A DNA stretch of 64,000 nt from Prevotella sp. P6B1 (GTDB taxonomy: Bacteria; Bacteroidota; Bacteroidia; Bacteroidales; Bacteroidaceae). The stretch is taken from positions 186,001 to 250,000 of the forward strand of contig NZ_JNKF01000013.1 of NCBI RefSeq assembly GCF_000702825.1, given 5' to 3'. Each line of letters starts with the position of its first letter. Position 1 is the stretch's first letter. The notes beneath the pieces are model-generated. The model had not been told where the DNA came from and searched no databases. It worked only from the letters and a program-made list of their open reading frames with translations. Shown here piece after piece: positions 59,956-64,000 of the stretch. The translations under genes were made by a program, and so were the position numbers.

Positions 59956-61377
59956 TCATTTCTTGAGTTTGAACGATGTCTCGATACTGGTTAACTCAGC
60001 CACAAAGGCCTTGTCGATCTTGAGTCGCTTCTCTACCGTGTTGCAACTGTGAATCACCGTAGAGTGATCGCGGCCGCCAATGAGCTGCCCAATACGCGAT
60101 GCCGGCATCTTGGTGTGCTTCTGGGCGAGATACATCGATATCTGGCGCACCTGCACATAGTCGCGCTTGCGGCTCTTGCTGAACACATTCTGCTGGCTCA
60201 CACCATAGTGGTTACAAACCTTCTCAAGGATATCGTCGATGGTCAGCGGATGGTTGTCCACCTTCACCGCACGCTTGATGACACGCTCGGCCAGCTTCAT
60301 ATCGATGTTCGAATTATAAACTATCGAATAAGCCATCAGCGAGTTAACCACACCCTCGAGGTCACGCACACTGCCGTTGGCGGTCTGAGCGATAAACTCT
60401 ATGACATCAGCAGGTATCTTCAGACCATCACGACGGCATTTGGCGTTTAGGATATCGACACACAACTGCACATTGGGCTTCTCGAGCTCGGCTATCAGTC
60501 CGCAGGCAAAACGCGTCAGCAGGCGGTCCTTCATACCCTGAAGGTCAACTGGAGGACGGTCGCTGGCCAGAATAATCTGTTTGCCAGTACGGAACAAGTG
60601 ATTAAAGATGTGGAAGAAGGTATCGAGCGTTTTCGGCGAATTCATCCACTCCTGAATATCATCGACAATCAGCACGTCGATGCTCTGATAGAAGTTGATG
60701 AAATCGTTTGTGGTATTCTGACGAACCGAATCAGTAAACTGAACCTGGAACAATCGGGCACTCACGTAGAGCACACGCTTGTTGGGATAGGTCTCAGCGC
60801 ACTTCAATCCGATGGCATTGATCAGGTGAGTCTTACCGCAACCTGAAGGGCCATAAATATAGAAAGGGTTGAAAGTAGATTTTCCTGGATGCTCGGCAAT
60901 AGAGAGACCAACAGTACGGGGCAGTTTGTTTGAAACGCCCTCAATGTAATTGTTGAAGCTCTTCTTGTTGTCAAGTTGCGGATTGAGCTGCTGCTGACGA
61001 GGCACATCAAGCACACGAGGCGACTTGTTGAGGTGCTGGCGCATAGGAGCGGTCTCAAGGCGGGGGCCGTCACTATCCACATCGGTAGTCACATCATGAC
61101 CCTTGCCCTCCTGAGCCTTTACCTCTACGACACGGTAACTCAGTCCGACATTGGCGCCAAACACTCGCGATAGTACCTTACCCATCAGAGATACGTAGTA
61201 TTGCTCCAAGTACTCGTACACGTACATACTTGGAACTTGCACCAATACCTTATTGGTTGCCTCAGAGTAAGACTCGAAGACAATCGGTGCAAACCACGTT
61301 TTAAATTGCTGCTCAGTTACATTAGCCCGGATTAAACGTAGGCAGTCGTCCCAGAGCGCCTGATGATTACTATTCAT
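59956..61377 (-). CDS. dnaA: Chromosomal replication initiator DnaA
   Basis: 473 residues. Domain I (about 1-85), a short linker, AAA+ domain with Walker A YGPSGCGKT (175-183), Walker B VLIVDDIQ and sensor motifs, and the domain IV signature with QLIGGRDHSTVIHSC for DnaA-box recognition. It initiates replication at oriC and may repress its own gene. The promoter is a consensus match; no cluster of DnaA boxes was found upstream, so the origin is probably not in this gap. Confidence 0.97.
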   Translation of the reverse strand: MNSNHQALWDDCLRLIRANVTEQQFKTWFAPIVFESYSEATNKVLVQVPSMYVYEYLEQYYVSLMGKVLSRVFGANVGLSYRVVEVKAQEGKGHDVTTDVDSDGPRLETAPMRQHLNKSPRVLDVPRQQQLNPQLDNKKSFNNYIEGVSNKLPRTVGLSIAEHPGKSTFNPFYIYGPSGCGKTHLINAIGLKCAETYPNKRVLYVSARLFQVQFTDSVRQNTTNDFINFYQSIDVLIVDDIQEWMNSPKTLDTFFHIFNHLFRTGKQIILASDRPPVDLQGMKDRLLTRFACGLIAELEKPNVQLCVDILNAKCRRDGLKIPADVIEFIAQTANGSVRDLEGVVNSLMAYSIVYNSNIDMKLAERVIKRAVKVDNHPLTIDDILEKVCNHYGVSQQNVFSKSRKRDYVQVRQISMYLAQKHTKMPASRIGQLIGGRDHSTVIHSCNTVEKRLKIDKAFVAELTSIETSFKLKK

Positions 61378-61698
61378 TTGGCGATAAAAATTCTTTTTTT
61401 AATATGTTCACTGATACAAGACTTAGGCTTGTAGAGTTGATAACTGTGGTGCAAAGGTAGTACAATTTTTCGGAACTTGCAAATCGGGGGAATCCCCTTT
61501 CGTGTGTACACTTTTTGTAACTACTTATAACTGTGATAGTTACGATGTTTCACACTTTCATTGCTCTCTACGCCCTCTTGCAGATATAATCTTCTCTGAT
61601 TATCAGGTAGTTACGTAAATAAACACCTTTTAAAAACAAGGCCGAGGCACTAAAAAAAGTACCAACGACCTATTGTTGTTATTTAGACAAAATCTATA
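61378..61698. other. dnaA upstream gap: promoter and GTAACTA repeats
   Basis: 321 bases without a gene. It holds the dnaA promoter, an inverted pair GTAACTA/TAGTTAC (about 61517-61543), another TAGTTACGTAA nearby, and GGGG-AAT-CCCC. No TTATCCACA-type DnaA boxes beyond poor matches. Confidence 0.6.
61452..61483 (-). promoter_or_regulatory. dnaA promoter
   Basis: Minus strand: TTTG (61480-61483), 20 bases, TACCTTTG (61452-61459); leader about 70 bases. Confidence 0.85.
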
Positions 61699-62601
61699 TT
61701 ACTTATCTTTCTTGCCGAAAACCGAGAAGTGTACATAGCGTTTTGGATGGGCCTTCAGGTCGATCATCAACGAGTCGGCATGCATCATTGTGGCATTAAG
61801 ATTATTGTACAGACCAGGGTCGCGCATCAGCAAGCCCAGCGTACCCTCCTTGCTATTCAGCTTGGCAGTCATCTGCTCAACATTCTTCAGGGTGGTATTC
61901 ACACTGCTCATGGTCGAAGCTATGTCGAGGTCGTTCAGATTCTTGGTAATCTGGTTGGTATTAGCCAGTACACCATCGGCATTCTTCAGCATCTGCGGCA
62001 TCTGCTGGTTCAGCGCTGCAGTAAGCTGACTCAGGTCGCGCGAGGTGCGTGTCAGATCGGATGTTATCTGGTCAACATTGTGCAACGAGTGGGCAATAGC
62101 TGGATCGGCCAGGAGCGTATTGACACTGGCCAGAATGGAATCGAGCTTGGGCAGCATCTGCTGGATGGCGGGAATCATGTCGGCAGCCTTTCCCATGGCG
62201 CCTACCTGCTGACCACCACTGATGGTATCGCCAGGAGCCACCATACCACTGGAAGCATCGCCTAAGACAAGCATCACCTTGACATTGCCCATCAGGTCGG
62301 TAGCAATCTCTGCACGACTGCCCCGGGGCACATTCAACTGGGGATTCACGCCAATAGTGGCCACTATCTCACCTGTATGATCGTATTTGAAATCAATGCC
62401 CTCGACCACTCCCACACGATAACCGTTAGCATAGATAGGACTGGCTACGGAGAGTCCGCTCACATCCTGGAACTTCACGAAATATCGGTTGTCGGTAGAA
62501 AACAGCGTCATTCCCTTTAAGAACTGCAAACCGAAATAGAGTACCAGTACTCCTGCTACAGCCACAAGGGCAATCCGAATTTCTTTCGAAAACTTCTTCA
62601 T
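61699..62601 (-). CDS. MCE/MlaD-family lipid-transport protein
   Basis: 300 residues. One N-terminal membrane anchor (about 8-26), a single MCE domain (about 37-115: NRYFVKFQDVSGLSVASPIYANGYRVGVV), then a long helical/coiled-coil region up to the C-terminus. Known role: a hexameric ring on an ABC transporter that moves phospholipids between membranes. The mlaE and mlaF partners are not adjacent here. It follows the amidase gene by 15 bases, so both are in one unit. Confidence 0.9.
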   Translation of the reverse strand: MKKFSKEIRIALVAVAGVLVLYFGLQFLKGMTLFSTDNRYFVKFQDVSGLSVASPIYANGYRVGVVEGIDFKYDHTGEIVATIGVNPQLNVPRGSRAEIATDLMGNVKVMLVLGDASSGMVAPGDTISGGQQVGAMGKAADMIPAIQQMLPKLDSILASVNTLLADPAIAHSLHNVDQITSDLTRTSRDLSQLTAALNQQMPQMLKNADGVLANTNQITKNLNDLDIASTMSSVNTTLKNVEQMTAKLNSKEGTLGLLMRDPGLYNNLNATMMHADSLMIDLKAHPKRYVHFSVFGKKDK

Positions 62602-62616
62602 ATTCTTATCTCTTTA

Positions 62617-63846
62617 TTATTTCTTTGATTTAAACTCACGAATGGCAGCATTCACATCTACACGCTGACCTCCCTTGAAGGCCACAATGAAAGCCTCAGG
62701 AATCTTGGTGGCCACCTCCTTACGCAAACGATAAATCTCGTTGTAATTGGCTGATGCACCTACGGTGTACTTATACACACCGCCATCCTGATAGAAATCG
62801 ACATGCTCCAGGCCCTTGAAACGGGCATCAGTGGCCTTGAGTCGCGATGAGCTCGACAGAATCTGCACCTTGAATATCGGTGCATCGGTTGGAGTGGCGC
62901 TCACGGCAGGCTGTGTCTGAGCCGGCACGGGCTGGGGAGCCACCACCTCGGGGGCGGGCTCTGCCACCGTCTTGACCTCTATCGGTTCGACCTTAGCCTC
63001 AGCCACAGGAGCTTCGGGCACTGGGTCGTCCATCTTCATATAAGGTATGGTGATATTGCCGCCATGACGCTTACGGTAATTCAGGAAGGCATTGAACATG
63101 CCGCGGGCATACAGACTCTCGGCGTTGGCAGAGTTCATGAAGTCCTCTTCGTCGCGGGTCGAAATAAAGCCTAACTCCAACAGCGCTCCAGGCATCGACG
63201 AGAGGCGCAGTACGGCCAGATTATCCTGCTGGGCACCCATATCCTGGCGGCCTGTGGCCTGGCACACATACTTCTGCATATATTTCGCCAGCTCAACGCT
63301 GTTCTCCATATTCTTGTCCTGAATGAACTCGAACATGATATCACTCTCGGGCGAATTGGGGTCATAGCCATGGTAGGTCTGCTTGTAGTCCTTCTCCATG
63401 AAGATCACCGAGTTTTCGCGCTTGGCCACTTCCAGATTCTGCAGCACACCCGTCTGCTTGCCAGTACGCTTGCTGGTTCCCAGAGTGTAGGTCTGGAATC
63501 CGCGTGCCACCCTACCCTTGGGCAAGGCGTTGATATGAATCGAGATAAACAAGTCGGCCTTGTTCTGATTGGCAATATCGGCACGGCGGTACAACTCAAC
63601 AAACTTATCAGTCTTACGGGTATAGACCACCTTGACGTCAGGGCAGTTCTGCTCGACCAAGCGACCAAAAGCCAAAGCAAACTTCAGGGTGAGATTCTTC
63701 TCCTTGGAGATAGCACCCACAGCACCAGTATCGTGGCCACCATGTCCGGCATCGACCACGAGCGTAAACTGATTAGTATTTCCTGCATGAGCCACCAAAG
63801 CCCCACACAGCATCAATATTCCAAATATATATTTAATCCTCTTCAC
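62617..63846 (-). CDS. N-acetylmuramoyl-L-alanine amidase (Amidase_3) with SPOR-like C-terminus
   Basis: 409 residues starting at GTG inside a repeat; the frame is closed by a stop two codons upstream. Signal peptide to about AHA. The zinc site lies in VDAGHGGHDTGAVG (about 32-45) and SIHINALP, with the late Glu in LLELGFIS. A proline-rich linker (about 280-325) leads to a SPOR-like domain (about 327-395). It cleaves the amide bond between MurNAc and the stem peptide, usually at division. The folB stop is about 20 bases upstream. Confidence 0.9.
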   Translation of the reverse strand: MKRIKYIFGILMLCGALVAHAGNTNQFTLVVDAGHGGHDTGAVGAISKEKNLTLKFALAFGRLVEQNCPDVKVVYTRKTDKFVELYRRADIANQNKADLFISIHINALPKGRVARGFQTYTLGTSKRTGKQTGVLQNLEVAKRENSVIFMEKDYKQTYHGYDPNSPESDIMFEFIQDKNMENSVELAKYMQKYVCQATGRQDMGAQQDNLAVLRLSSMPGALLELGFISTRDEEDFMNSANAESLYARGMFNAFLNYRKRHGGNITIPYMKMDDPVPEAPVAEAKVEPIEVKTVAEPAPEVVAPQPVPAQTQPAVSATPTDAPIFKVQILSSSSRLKATDARFKGLEHVDFYQDGGVYKYTVGASANYNEIYRLRKEVATKIPEAFIVAFKGGQRVDVNAAIREFKSKK

Positions 63847-63873
63847 TATTCAATTCTAATTCTTCACTATTCA
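63841..63873. repeat. Repeated CTTCACTATTCA at the folB-amidase junction
   Basis: Two copies of the 12-base sequence (63841-63852 and 63862-63873). On the coding strand (TGAATAGTGAAG) one carries the folB TAG stop and the other the amidase GTG start. Confidence 0.85.
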
Positions 63874-64000
63874 CTCAGATAGTGTATTTCCACGCCTGCG
63901 CCTTCGCAATCGGCACCCATCGGCGGGTTTTTCTTTGTTATTTTCAAATCGATAGACGATACCTGCGGGAAACGCTGCTGGATGGCATCTGCTATACGGC
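63867..64000 (-). CDS. folB: Dihydroneopterin aldolase FolB, C-terminal end
   Basis: Only the last 44 codons are in the window: ADAIQQRFPQVSSIDLKITKKNPPMGADCEGAGVEIHYLSE. The KKNPPMGADCEGAGVEI block is the conserved FolB C-terminus. Role: aldol cleavage of dihydroneopterin in folate synthesis. Confidence 0.85.
   Translation of the reverse strand, partial: RIADAIQQRFPQVSSIDLKITKKNPPMGADCEGAGVEIHYLSE

Noticed and set aside
61378..61698. Replication origin next to dnaA
   Set aside because: No cluster of DnaA boxes or AT-rich unwinding region could be recognised; only single poor matches.

Overview
The window reads as chromosomal DNA of a Bacteroidota bacterium, most likely of the Prevotella/Segatella group. 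The main evidence is the promoter type: nearly every transcription unit is preceded by the Bacteroidota -7 element TAnnTTTG, often with TTTG about 20 bases upstream. Lineage-typical genes agree: a lipid-anchored TamA (TamL type) beside TamB, DUF4492 ahead of cydAB, DUF4374, DUF4923, a PorE-like lipoprotein and a smalltalk micro-protein. No rRNA operon, intact insertion sequence or CRISPR array is visible.

Layout. 1-8.3 kb: a minus-strand operon TetR, FabG, RluA-type pseudouridine synthase, TamB, TamL. 8.4-12.6 kb: initiator tRNA, SLT-domain protein, MutS2, tRNA-Ser(UGA), CrcB fluoride channel. 12.6-15.2 kb: a YolD-like/Y-family polymerase cassette and a small secreted HMA-like protein. 15.3-23.1 kb: a TPR sensor kinase, then a five-gene envelope efflux operon (coiled-coil protein, TolC, HlyD, two ABC-2 permeases, no ATPase). 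23.3-26.2 kb: DUF4492-cydA-cydB. 26.2-35.1 kb: TlpA-like thioredoxin, sodium/solute symporter, porin, a XusAB-like TonB receptor/lipoprotein pair, a ppGpp-hydrolase-like HD protein and a GH8 glycosidase. 35.2-44.3 kb: TopB, PorE-like protein, an ECF sigma operon, an RNA m5C methyltransferase, ThyA, FolA and a voltage-gated ion channel.

44.3-56.3 kb is accessory and repeat-rich: a VirE/DUF3987-type protein, BRO antirepressor-like protein, a small OB-fold-like protein, two proteins sharing an IHDN motif, a WYL regulator, a HigBA toxin-antitoxin pair, DUF4923, GNAT, a DKNYY-repeat membrane protein, a truncated RhuM gene, a decayed enolase copy, an HU-like protein and smalltalk. 56.3-64 kb returns to housekeeping: inositol-phosphate synthase, a BtuB-like TonB receptor, DnaA, an MCE/MlaD protein, a cell-wall amidase and the end of FolB.

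The most unusual signal is repetitive DNA at and inside genes. One family is an approximately 80-bp palindromic element with 18-bp inverted arms. It is inserted in frame twice in the VirE-type gene, and a compact copy supplies the stop codon of the RNA methyltransferase gene; it resembles the Rickettsia palindromic elements in behaviour. The second consists of short heptanucleotide arrays (GTTCAAA, GTCAATA/TATTGAC, GTGAATA types) that sit at gene junctions, supply start or stop codons (folA, amidase, folB, VirE-type), or lie inside coding sequence (RNA methyltransferase, TonB receptor). Because 7 is not a multiple of 3, slippage in these arrays would change reading frame, so they are candidate phase-variation sites.
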